A DNA stretch of 64,000 bases from Colletotrichum lupini (Eukaryota; Ascomycota; Sordariomycetes; Glomerellales; Glomerellaceae): the NCBI RefSeq assembly GCF_023278565.1, contig NC_064677.1, positions 5,642,001-5,706,000 of the forward strand, written 5' to 3'. Positions 23,101-34,538 of this stretch are shown piece by piece; position 1 is the first letter of the stretch; each line of letters begins with the position of its first letter. Under the pieces are notes generated by a model, which was not told the origin of the DNA, did not search any database, and saw only the letters and a program-made list of their open reading frames with translations. The position numbers and the translations under genes are program-made.

Positions 23101-26100
23101 AGAGGTCGAATCGTCATAGAGGGGTTTGCTCCGAATCATGCGACAGCCTTGAAAGTGAAACTCGATGTCTGTACCAGTAAGCAGAGACTGCCCATCGATA
23201 AGCAAATGCAGCCCAGGATGGGGAAAAGTGCAAGACGCAACAGCAGGCTGCGAGTGCATGTCTGTGAATGGGAACCTACAGGATCTGTTATCCTGCGGCA
23301 CAGACGCCATGGGACGCGGGCGCGCTCGCGCTACCTTGGCCCGTTCTGACGTGTTCCAGGCCAAATTATCCCCGGTGTGGCACGCAAACACTGCGGACGA
23401 ATGAGGGCGTGACAGCGACGTTGTCGATTCTTTTTTTTCTTCTTGTATCGTGTGGTGTGCAAGACGAAGTCAGTCAGAAGTACTGTGTAGATGTAGCGGA
23501 GAAGGGGAAAGGTGGGAAACACCGTTGCGAAGGATGGGTACGGAGTAGAGGCAACCAACGCCAGGACTAGCGACGGCGCGGCGGAATGGGACGGCTCTTC
23601 TCCCTAACGCTCCCGACACGACCCCTCTGACTTGCTCTGGTCGACGTGCTGGATGAGCCAAGTATCGTACCAAGGGTCTTGCGGAAGGGTGGCATTCGTG
23701 TCATCCAGGTGCAGTGGTGATGGTGGTGACCAGCTGTTAGTCGGGCGAGGACGGACTGTGGCTGGCGGGATGGGCTTCACCGGTGAGGGGCGGCGTCTAG
23801 GGACGGGACGGGACCGGTGAGAGCAGGTGAGTGAGATTTCGAGCGAGAAGCCAAGAGGGCGACGTTTGTTTCGTGCGCGCATATGTTGGGGCGGTAGTAG
23901 AGGTTGAGAAGGGTGTAGGTAGGTAAGCTGGAACCGAGGCCCGGCCGCTAAGGCAGGATGAAGTGGCAAGGGGGGTGAAGATGGGTGAGAGGTGCCTGGA
24001 GGGAGGGAGGAAACTGTCACGTTGTGAATACATAGTGGAGCAATCTCTGTCAGTTATTCGATTTTCGGAGTTGACTTGTGAATCTGTCATCTGCAACTTG
24101 CTTGAAAGGGCATGTTTGACGAGGAGGCCGTTGAAGAATGGGAAAGTAAAAGGATGATATTGGCGTGGTCGTGTGGACGCTCTCACCTCTAGCGACTTCC
24201 AACGTTTGGTTCGCTTAAGGTAAAACGGCTTGGAGGGTGTCGTGGTAGGAGGGAACGCGGAGGTGGCGGCGACCGGTCTCGACCTTCTGCCAAAGGTAGA
24301 GAAGCTTCTTGCCCTCATCTCATCTTGCCCGTGTTCTGGGCGACGATCAGGAGGGAAGGCAACCAACAAGCCACTGTGCGCGCCCATCTCTCGGCGATCC
24401 GGGCCCGGGGCCGATGAGCGGGGCCGGTGTGGGCGTAGCCTCCACCGGTGCGGGCCCCGACCACCGTCGTGCGACCACCACTCTGATTGCCACGCCTCCG
24501 CAGTGCGTCGGACAAAGCTTGTAAGCGGGCATGATTTTCGCCGTGGTGTAACCTAATAGCTGGAAGGCGTGGAGATGACTTGTTGTCACGCCGTGAGACG
24601 TTTTTCGGTATCTTCGTTTGAAATGGGGCTGAAGCCTGATATGACACGGCTTGATCAGCTGGGACAATTGGGGTGCCACGGCAGATCTCTATAAGGAGAT
24701 ATCTTGTATCAGATCCTGGAGCATGGGGGTAAGCGGAAAGCATCGGGCTTGGTTTCATCCTGATTAAGAATTTCGGTCCGAAATCTTGTGACTGAGAGAC
24801 TTCGACTGTGCGCAGGGTAGTCACGGCAAGATGTTCTGCATGATGACGAACGGAGTCATTTCGTGTAAGTTGAGGAGCCTTTCAGACTGAAAAGGGCCAT
24901 TTGAGAGAGAAGGTATCTGGTACGGAGGGGTTGTCTGGTGTTGCAAAGCTCGAAGCTCGCGGCTCCATTGACTCATAAGTAACTCAGGCTCAAGCCCCCG
25001 TAAGGCAACCAAGAGCGTTAGAGGCCACTTGAGCTTTCGTGAGGCCTACCGAGAAGTGGATAAAATTGTACCGAGACTTGGATGAATCTGGACTATCTTG
25101 AGCGTATGACCTACCGCAGGTTTGTCCGTTCACTTAGCCTAATCCTCTACCCATGCCAAGGACAGACGTCCGCCATCGAGTTCTAGCCTGAAATATCCCC
25201 CAATTAAGTATCAAGCTTGGAAGTTTCTTATGCCAACTCATTCGTCGAGTAGGTTGTTGTTATTTGCAGCTCAGAATAATCTCAGGAGGTACTTTAGAAC
25301 TTATAGTGGCCTCCGACTCGTTTCCAACGTCCTTCCAAACCTACACTTGGATTATCACAAACGCTGAGCGCTGTTCCGTTATAGCACTGGGACCAAAACT
25401 TGATCCCTGGTCTAAACTTGAAATTTTCTTATTCACTCAAGTGTGACTGTCCACCTATGTCTCATTCAAGTCTTACAAAAAGGACCTTTAATCCTTTGAG
25501 AGCACGGATACGCGGATCCAGTCTCAATATGTGCCTCCGTTCGCGCCCCGTTACTGTTCTTTTATAAATTATGAGAATTAACAAGACCGAGAACTAGGAA
25601 CAAACTAGCTAGCATGCTTGGAAACCCGTTAGACGGATTGCCGCAGCAATACAGGGCACGTTGGAAAAGTTCTCGAAGTAGTACACGAAGTTAAAAAGGA
25701 TAAGAGAAGATCGACATGTCTTCTTACTCTCTACCAAAAGCTCCCCCATTTGATGACACAAGTAAACCTTCAACCTTGATCATGCAGATATCCCCCCCTT
25801 CACGGTTGTGTTCTACCTAGGAGTAAGGGCCCAAGACGAGTGCGACTTTGTAGGAGCACAGGATCTCTTATGGTTTGAGATTTTGACAATAACAGACTTG
25901 GGTGATCTCAATGTAGTGGTAGCCTGTATCTCAAAGCTTGTGTGTCTATTGAAAGAGGACCATTTCGTATCATTTGAGGTCTTCAGAGCAACAACAGTCG
26001 AATCCAAAATAACTATGATTACAATTGTCCTATCTCAATCTACCTCGCGCCTCCCTGCATGTTCCCTCTGAAACATACCAAGGACGACGACGGCCTCTGT

Positions 26101-27656
26101 TGTGATATGTCACTCTGTCTATCCACTATGTAATAGCCCCAGATCGACAGCGATAGGAACTTACCCGAAGCGACGGGCCCTGCGCGGAGCAAATCGGCCA
26201 GTATTTCTTTACTTCCACATCTATGGCCATGACCACCCGTGCAGTGGAAGAGCTCTGATCAGCTTGAGGAGGTTGATATAGCCTCATGGGGGTTGAGACG
26301 TTTCGGTGGCTTCTCACCAGAAAGACGTGCTCTACCTCCTCTATATTCCTCCCTCATGCTGAAATATTGGACACGTTGTTGTTTCATTAAGCCTCTTTGG
26401 CTGACCTCTTGAACCGCGGGCTGTCTAACATTGAGCTCCGCGCAACATCAAGTCAAAAACCAAGTTGGCGGGTTCCTGTTTGAAAGCCAGGAGATACCTC
26501 TTTTATGGCAATAGCTTCTAGATCATTTCAAACCATTCCCACCCGGGTGCACGTTAAAGCACTTGGAGATGTGGGCAGATGGCAATCAACTCACATTTAG
26601 GGTTTCGAAATGGCATAGATTTCGGGACAGAAGTTGATATATAGCAATAGCCACCGCTTGAAAGGACAACGGGCGAAGATCACATCCCTACTTTGACATT
26701 CGTTTATTAAAGCTACTCAAGCTCTACTGTGTATGTCTAAGCGAACTAGACACATTTTAATGGGCAGACTCAGCGCCATGACGCAGTTGGTAATCCTGTT
26801 CCCGGTCCATACAGGCAGAGCCCTAAAAACATGGGACCACAGAGCAGGCAAAAGATGTCACCTAAACGGCTGTCACGGCGTCAAACTCAAACCCTATGTT
26901 AATGGCGAGCTGGACGAGAAAGAGGCCAGGCAGAACATAGATCGGAGACCTAGATAGCGGACGGAGATGAGAGAGCCATCATTAGCATACTCATATTGTA
27001 GGTAGTCACAAGGGCCTGAGGGACTAAAATCTGAAACAAACGAATTCCAATAAACGAAACGTTCAGGTGTTCCCGCGACCCTGTAGTCATCTTATAGCAA
27101 GGTCCCGACCTCTTTTATTATATCAACAGCCTTCGTCACTGATCATCAGCAGCATGAACATATGTTCTCTACCATTGTTGCACCATCCATTCCCCATGTC
27201 TTGAGCCCACCGAGCTAATCCGATACCTCACCAAGCTTCCCGTCCACAGAGCCTTGCTGGTCTCCACCCATCGAATGAGCTGTTTCGTGCCTGGTCTCTG
27301 AAGCTCCCAATACACTTTACAAAAGAATGGCAGGGCTCGCATTGTGCGTTGTATCATAATCAAGTCTTAACGGACAAGGTCCAAGATGTAATCTCAAGGA
27401 CAACCTTCCTTCACCTGGCCCGTACAGAGCTAGGTACCTACCATGGAACCGGCATTTCTATACCACAACCTCAGTATCGACGACTCACAGATTCTACTCT
27501 GCCAAAGACACATGCATGTAGAGGAGTCTAACAGCTCCTATATCAGACTTTGACTTCCCCAACTCCCCTAGTCTTTCTCAAAAGGTAGAAACCCCATCAG
27601 AATCCAAGTGGAGGACAAAAGAAAGAGTTCACAACCATTTAAACACCACAACGAGC
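20132..27656. other. 7.5 kb without a supported protein gene
   Basis: This begins with the 3' flank of the whi3 homologue, followed by DNA in which I can support no gene. A stretch from about 23410 to 24030 is GA-rich on the + strand and poor in CAT, resembling a leader for a minus-strand transcript. The frames below it (22090-22880) are ambiguous. From about 24900 to 27600 the DNA is somewhat AT-richer, and short open frames lack domains. A single TTAGGGTTAGG string at 21298-21308 resembles the fungal telomere repeat but is too short to mean much. Confidence 0.4.
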
Positions 27657-27662
27657 AAAAAA
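27657..27662 (-). terminator. RNA polymerase III terminator (T6)
   Basis: Six A residues on the + strand give TTTTTT on the transcribed-sense (-) strand. The run starts two bases after the discriminator base of tRNA-Ala. It is the only T run of four or more immediately after either of the two tRNA genes, so it probably ends one transcript covering both. Confidence 0.85.
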
Positions 27663-27663
27663 G

Positions 27664-27735
27664 TGGACGATCTGGGAATCGAACCCAGGACCTACCGCAT
27701 GCTAAGCGGTCATTATACCACTAAACCAATCGCCC
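27664..27735 (-). tRNA. tRNA-Ala (anticodon AGC)
   Basis: A 72-base cloverleaf without intron. The acceptor stem GGGCGAT pairs with ATCGTCC and includes the G3:U70 wobble that specifies alanine. The discriminator is A73. The anticodon stem ACCGC/GCGGT closes the loop TTAGCAT, giving AGC, which reads GCU and (as IGC) GCC/GCA. The T arm CTGGG-TTCGATT-CCCAG is perfect. The D stem is weak (GTTT/TAAT) and the D loop carries the usual GG. No CCA is encoded, as normal for eukaryotes. It lies 6 bases downstream of the tRNA-Val gene on the same strand. Confidence 0.96.
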
Positions 27736-27741
27736 AAGGGA

Positions 27742-27843
27742 TGATCTAGCCCGGACTTGAACCGGAGACCTTCAGTGTGCTCAGTTCCGAGGAGACCTCG
27801 AAATCTGTTAGACTGACGTGATAACCAACTACACCACCAGACC
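27742..27843 (-). tRNA. tRNA-Val (anticodon AAC) with a 28-base intron
   Basis: A 102-base gene, 74 bases mature. The acceptor stem GGTCTGG pairs with CTAGATC using two G:U pairs, and the discriminator is A. The anticodon stem TCAGT/ACTGA closes the loop CTAACAC, giving AAC. The intron sits at the canonical place, one base 3' of the anticodon, and carries its own hairpin CGAGG-TCT-CCTCG. The T arm is TCCGG-TTCAAGT-CCGGG. No T run separates it from the tRNA-Ala gene 6 bases downstream, which points to a dicistronic precursor. Confidence 0.95.
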
Positions 27844-30800
27844 AGTTATTGTTGAAGACGAGCGGCGGAATAGGGCTTTATGAATTCTGGCTTTGGAATG
27901 TGTGCGGTGAACGGCGGGACCCGCTTGGTTGTGGCAGCGGAGCCCTAAAAGTAGGCGGCTGCAGAAAGTCTGGTTCATGCTGGCTGTGGTGGGTCGTTCG
28001 ATGCAGGCCCCATCAGTACCGGCCCGATGTCTTGTCAAAGAAACTCCCGTCGTCCACTGAATTGATATTCTAGGATCATGGTTGTGGTCTCGCTTGAGCA
28101 AGGTACCTGCAATGTGATTGACATGTTTCGTTGCCGACCCCATCGTCTGGCTAGGAGGAGGCAGGCAGGGCACAGTTGGGGGGCACTGCAACCTCCAAAG
28201 ATGATGATAGTGACAATTGTGATGCAGAAAATCGACCAGACCGTTCGGGGAAGGTAATAAAGTGGTCTGGATTTTTTTTTCGTCTTGGTAGTTGCCCGGG
28301 CTGATAAGACGACATCTTGAATGGTGCCGAATATCCAGACAACTTTGCTCCTCGACCATGTCAGCCCCCCACGCTGCCTTCATCGATTTTCGCAATATTC
28401 TCCGAAAGCTGGCTAAAGTCCGACCATGACGACGAGCTGCATGCAGCTCCGGCGTGGGGTACGGGAAGAAAGGGCACGTGTGAGCCGCATTCTATTAGAC
28501 GATAATAGACTGGCCCATTAGGAGATCGGACACACTGACGGCAACGTATCGAGGAGCTTGCGGATGTAGAGCGTGTGCCGTGCATGCCAGTCGTACAAAC
28601 AACTGGCTCCCTGCTTCTTCGGAAAGTTTCTCCAGTCAAGTCAATGAGCCATGCAGGCCATCCATGGTGTCTTCGGACAGACGAGAAGGTGACACGGCAA
28701 AAGCTGGCTTCCAAGTCGTGTGCCCGACTGCCTATCGAGGCCTCGTATCCTGAGTGCAGTCTATAAGGATATCTGCCGTTCATGATAGCTCTGACCTCGT
28801 ACTCGGCCTGAGACGTCAACTGACAGAGGTGCTCGTCTGAAGTTCCACGCCTCCCGAACACGTGAAAGCATGCAGTGGGTCGGTTTGCTCTACCTTCAAC
28901 TGGCCTTGAGGCGACTTCTTGACTGCTTGGTTCTCGCATTCGGAGCTATGGAGCGGCGGAATCCCACTGCTTTGAGGTCGAAAGGCCCAATACAATTAGT
29001 TACATTGGTAGTGTGGTGTAGTATGGCAGCAGCGAGCTCGGTGAGCACTCGACGAATTCGAAAGTTGGGCATTGTAAAGTGTGTTTGCCTGGGGATCCCG
29101 TCAACGAGCAGATGATGTGTTCATGTTGCACATGCAGGTGTAGATCCTCCGCATTTTTGTCGCTGGGAAATCCATGGGATGGCTGGCCTGGCATTTCCTT
29201 TACCGGGCTTGTGCCTGCTGCGTCTCAAGTCACGAGTTTTTGTGAAATCAAAGTCCAAGTCAAATAGATAGAATACCCCTCGATGAGCAAGGCAGTCAGG
29301 GTGCCTCAATCTCTTGCCCAGGCATCAGAGACTGGGCAAAACCATGCTATCGAGAGATGCCGTCGGGCATTCAAGACTATCTGTTGAAATGACGAAAGTA
29401 CCGCATCAATCTCGAAATGAAGTCCCAGGATGTTGGAGCATAGACTTGGGGGCCGAAAATTTAGTAGCAACCGTGATTGCTCATGGCATAAGTATGTACT
29501 GGTCGCATTGACTCGGTCGTGGCAGGCTTGGACGATTCAGGAGCCAGAAGATTTAGAGTTCCTGCCTGAAACTCAAAGGTGGACTGACACGACTGGTTAG
29601 CGTGATGATGGTGCAGTCCATCTCATCTTGGCCACGTGGGAAGGTGAGATGGCGGAGATGTGGTCTGGGCGCCTCTGTCCATAGGTCTAAAGAGTTTCCT
29701 CGTCTATCCGTACCTTTTCAACTTTGTAAGGACCTTTTGATGGGTATAACTTGTTGCTATATTTCCACGAAGCTCTCGGGGCCGTTACTGAGAACATTCA
29801 GGCCGACGATAATCGTACCAGTGTCGCTGGATGTGCTCCATAGACAATACTGCAATGACCGAGACGGGGGATAGAGCAGGGAAGATTCCAGGGAGCCAAG
29901 TTGACAGCTCATATCAGAGAGGTGGAATAGACCAGGGCCTAGACGTCACCTTTTTAGTATGGAACCCAGCAGACCGGTTCTCCGATTTGAGCAAGAGCTG
30001 TTCTTCAGAAGCCGCCAACTCGGAGATGGGGAGGGGATAGATAGGAATGATCCTTGGGGCTAACAATATCTGGTTTGACTAAGTGTACAAGGTCCGTACG
30101 GATAGGAGCTGGCGATCTGGGCGACCATGGCCAGCGGGAGTGACGTTTTGACGACAACGACACGGCCCGAGGGCATGGTTGACGATCGGTCGCTGCATCG
30201 AGTTACCAGTCACACATTCCGGATTCGGGTCAGCTACCAAAGTAGGAGATCAAGTCGGATGCAACGTCAACAGAACGACAGGGAAGGGGCTGAGAACCAG
30301 ATGAGGCACCAGAGTTCAGTTTTTCGAGCTCCCCTTCGTCGTCATGGGATGAGTCCGCCACGCGTAGTGGTGTGCTTGGCTGTGACGGGAACAGGAACTC
30401 GAATTTGAACGGGAGGGGCGCGCTCGCATCGAAGTGTCTATTCGTACACTCGCATCTGCGGCTAGCACCCATCCTGGGGACCCCGGAATCCCACCAGTCG
30501 GTTCTCAGGTACAAGACGCAGGGGCGCATGCTCGGTCGTCACTGGTCGAAATCAGGCTATTTGAGGAGGGAAGAAAAAATTTCTCTATACCCTCGCGAAC
30601 CGAGGTGATGGGTGAGGCGAGGAATTGGACGTCATGATTGGCGAAGTAACGACCGAGCTTGAGCTGTCTACAATCTGAAGTATTTCCGGAGCGGCATCGA
30701 TTTGCCTCGGATAGGCTCAAGCGAGGCAGGTAGTCGACCGCGTATATCCAGGACGAGGCACTAGGATGGTTGGCTGTCATGGAAGCAGAATTTTAGCAAC

Positions 30801-31343
30801 GGCTACGACGTTGCAACGGCTAGACGTAGAGGTTAGCTGGCGAACAGCGTCCCTGCGTCAGTGTCTCGGCTCCGGGCCTCGGTCGATGGCCGTATCCAAC
30901 CCGCAGATCGTTGGTGGCCCTTTGCTTACACTTTATTTGAAGCTCTCTGGTGCCGAGAGACCGCGTAAAGCTTGTACTACGGAGTAGTTGAGATTGTAGA
31001 GCCTCTGGTGACTGGATCGTTGGTAGGAGGGCTGTGGCGGATGGTTCGGCAAGACATCCTCGGTTGCTTGGCTATGAAGCTTTGTTAAAATGGAAGAGTA
31101 GGACTATCGGAATAACCCCTCCTTGCTTGCGCGGATGTAGACCAAAAGGCTAGTAGATGGAAGACGATTCTTCTCGATGAAGTGCATAGTGGCTTGCCCT
31201 TGGTTGACAGGGACAGGCCGCAATGCAGGAGAAGTCGAGACAAGGTGGGCAGAGTGGATGCGTCTAGAAGGGTTGAGAGATAAAAATCAATCAGAGTCTA
31301 AGGCAAGGTACAGAGACTGGGAGACTGGCACCGATGCAGGCCG

Positions 31344-31362
31344 TACTCCGTCCGTCGGAGTA
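31344..31362 (+). repeat. inverted repeat of the TACTCCG motif
   Basis: TACTCCGTCCGTCGGAGTA has perfect 7-bp arms (TACTCCG/CGGAGTA) around a 5-base centre. It combines a forward and a reverse copy of a nonamer that recurs across the intergenic DNA of this window. Confidence 0.75.
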
Positions 31363-31977
31363 TGGATTCTCTTCATGGCATGGATGATGGCACCTGCATG
31401 GAGCCGAGTGCTAGAGTGCGGCGATGCTTTATGGTGTTGTCTTGGAGCCTACCTTAAGGAGCACACAGTAGAGGTTGGGAACTTGGGTCAAGTTCCAACG
31501 CCGGGCCCGTCGCGGCGTGGCCTGCACAGTGCTTAGCTATCTTACCAGGATGACAGCCTTGCAGCATCGAGGAGGGAGCAAGCAGTAAGAGCTAAGGTGG
31601 TTGAAGCTGTGTGATACTCTGTGCAGGCAAAGTCAAAGTTTGAAGTTCCATGGGTAGTTGAAAAGCTCACAGCTGTGGGGAACGAGAGGCATTGGGTGGA
31701 GAGATTTGGCTTACTTCTGATGTGCTTCCTCAACTCAATTGATGCTTGTAGCAGACTGGGAGTCTCTGATGAAGTCCTGGGACAAGGCATTGAATTGTAA
31801 ATAGTGGCATGAGATAGAAGTGAAGCAGCATCGTGATTGAGAGAAGCAGGCGCAACTACAAATTAGACATGGTCACCTACCTGCCCTGAAGTGATGAAAT
31901 GGTAAGTTAGTTAAGTCTATGACGTAGTGACTACTACTGTACTACATGAACTCGGGCCGTCGAGATGGGATCTGATG

Positions 31978-31997
31978 TACTCCGTATTCATGGAGTA
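31978..31997 (+). repeat. inverted repeat of the TACTCC motif
   Basis: TACTCC and GGAGTA arms are separated by 8 bases. The left arm extends into a complete TACTCCGTA nonamer (31978-31986). It lies about 60 bases from the palindrome at 32040-32062. Confidence 0.65.
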
Positions 31998-32039
31998 TCC
32001 ACAACTTGAGGTGAGAAAGCTCGAGAAGCTATTACCAGG

Positions 32040-32062
32040 TTACCTTAAGGTACCTAAGGTAA
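32040..32062 (+). repeat. near-perfect 23-bp palindrome of TACCTTA/TAAGGTA
   Basis: The arms TTACCTTA and TAAGGTAA flank a GGTACC-like centre, offset from perfect symmetry by one base. A shorter relative, TACCTTACCTTAAGGTA, is at 32170-32186. Such an arrangement could form a cruciform or a binding site. Function unknown. Confidence 0.65.
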
Positions 32063-34538
32063 GGTGGGAAGGAATGAGGGGTGACAGAGTGTAGTTGGAA
32101 GCAGGAAGGCATGGATGATGAATGATGGCAGGCACGCCGCACAATGTGCCAATGTGCCAATGTGGTTCCTACCTTACCTTAAGGTATGCCGCGAAAAGGG
32201 AACAGCAGGGAAGGCATGGCGCAGCATGGGGAAGGAAAAAAAAGGACGCAAAGAAAAGGGGAAGGAAAGAACGGCAGCCGCATATCTCCATGTCCCTTCC
32301 ATGTTGGAGCCGGGGGATCGCGCACCTGCCTCAGTCACAGTGAGAAACTCGGGAAGGTGTTGGTGAGGGAAGAAAAAGTGAGGTGGGGGCTCGGGGGATA
32401 AACCACGAGTTGATTCTTCTTTCCCTGCCTCAAGAGCCAAGACACCACGTCCAAGTACCTCGTACTCCAAACGCATCCATGGATAGGTACCGAGCACAAA
32501 ACAGTCCTCCAAGAGTCAAGCCTCGTTCAAAGGTAAGCCATAGGGCAAGCATCCATCTGCATCTTTGCTCTTGCACCTGCAGCTGTCCACCTGCGCTCTC
32601 ACTGCTCAGTGCCCACTGTCTCCTATGCAGCACGCAGCTTGCAGCACCACCTCAAGCACGACTCCATCCGCGGAACGAAACAACAGGGGAACATGGGATG
32701 GAAGCAGAACCGGAAACATCACGGAGCACGCTAAAACATGCCTTCTCGGCAATCCACTGCGACCTGAAATCCACAGCACCGCTGCACCACACGACCAGGC
32801 CACCACACCTCCTGTCAACTACACGTGTACCGACCGAGTAGGAACATTCCTCCACACTGCCCGCTCTGAGGGGGCTCGAGAGCCCGTCTGCGCATGGCCG
32901 CCATGGGCCAAGGCCTTGCTTGCTCACGAGAGAGCCCCGGCGACTATCCAGGACTAGAGCCCACACAAACTGCCCGACTCGACCAAGCCTCAATGGAAAG
33001 GTACGAATGCTCCGTACTGCCTACGCACCATGACACTTCCTTTGCGGCGTCGCGGCGTCGCCCCCTCCTCCATTCCCTTAGCCCTGGAGACACATGGGAA
33101 GAGAGGAACCTCACCACATGGGATGGGTGGGACAAGACTGGAGAGTCCCACCTATGCAGGAGTCTGCACCCAACTGGACACCTGCTCTGGCTAAACGGCA
33201 GACAAACCCTGACTCAGCTACATTGGGGCAGAGACCCGTTCCCACGCTGAACCCACGGACTCTGAGCCTGTCAACAGCTCAAAAGTGCCGGCCGAAACGA
33301 GGTTGCTTTACGGACTGCTATCGTACGCACTAAGTACCTTTCGCATACAGATACGCATACGTACGGAGTACAGACCACCTTACCCTCTATTCTATAGTAT
33401 CCAGCCTACTGACAATCTCAAGACGTATCCTGTACTAGAGTGTCATGTCTACTTTGCCTATGACTTCAGCCATGACCTGCTGGGCTGGATGCCGGTCACA
33501 CGAATAAGGCACCTACTACTTCGTGCTCCCTACCAACACAGGCATTAATACCTTACTTGAGCCAAACACCACTCTACTTGGATCCCGTCGGCCTCGGTCA
33601 AAAAGGCAGCCAAGAGACGGCACGGCATCGCATCCTCTTTTCCCGCCTCCGCCTCCGCGAAAAGGACAACCCAGAGTCCAGAGGCAAGAGGTCAGCAAGC
33701 ACCTCATCCTCAGGACCTTCCTCAATAATCCCCGCCGCCGTCGCCGTGTGAGCGGGATGCCACGCCGCCTCACCCAATCATTGCCATGGCAAGGTGTCGC
33801 TTGCCGGGGGGCCCAATTGGAACCCTACCTCGACTACTTCGACACCCATTGGATCTTGCCTCGCGCCGCTGTGCCTCACACCAAAAGGGCACAGTTCCAT
33901 TTCAGGAAAGAAGGAAGACGGCAAAGACTGGAGGCGATGGGGGACATCCATCCAAGAAGACTCTCCAAAAGTTAGACGACGCGAAGCAACGGGATCGCTC
34001 CCGACCTCGGTCACTATCTCACCACCATGTACTTGGTACGCATCATACACTAAGTTAACCAACGTTGTCCGGTCGGTGGCCCCCGGATCAACATGACGCT
34101 CAAGCACTACTCCGTACACCACCACACCAAACTCCTATACTGTAACACGCCAATGATGACCGCCAACCTCGACTTCAGCTAAAACCCCTTCCTTTGAAGC
34201 CCTGCGACAAAGTCATCAAAGCTCCGTACCCGACTCTCTGCCCTAAATAGCGACGACGTTGAAGCTACCATGCAAGCGTCCGACCGTAGTGTCAGCCTCT
34301 CCGTTATTTCGAGACAGGAGGCTTCCAATTTGTGAGACAATTCCACATGCTTCTTTTTCTCGCCATCCGTCACCCATCGTCCTCTACTCCGTAGCCAACG
34401 TAGTACATGGGAATTCTCTCCAAGGGTACAGTAAGTCCTGCAGCCCAACGTCTACTTTTCCTGTTTGTAATCTCACAAAGCACAGCCCATTCTCACCTTT
34501 GGGTTGGCGGTAAAATCTGATTCTCCGGTTGTCTTGCA

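Larger units (their letters stand above)
27844..34538. other. 6.7 kb without a supported protein gene; rich in TACGGAGTA motifs
   Basis: Open frames on both strands overlap each other and show no domain. A minus-strand ATG-started frame of 192 codons at 28361-28939 is the longest clean one, but it has no family resemblance and weak codon bias. The region contains most of the window's copies of TACGGAGTA/TACTCCGTA and several TACCTTA-type palindromes. ATG frequency on the + strand is ordinary until about 34400, then falls at the start of the krev-1 leader. Confidence 0.4.

Noticed and set aside
23797..24387. 196-codon minus-strand open frame
   Set aside because: Low-complexity Ser/Thr/Pro sequence from a CT-rich tract. 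No domain, and overlaps other equally open frames.
25790..26071. open frame of about 94 codons, hydrophobic and protein-like
   Set aside because: ATG absent at its start, stop immediately upstream, no family resemblance. Could be a relic but cannot be supported.
28361..28939. 192-codon ATG-started minus-strand open frame near the tRNA pair
   Set aside because: The cleanest frame in its block, but with no recognisable family, weak third-position bias and no leader-like upstream sequence. Left undecided rather than called.
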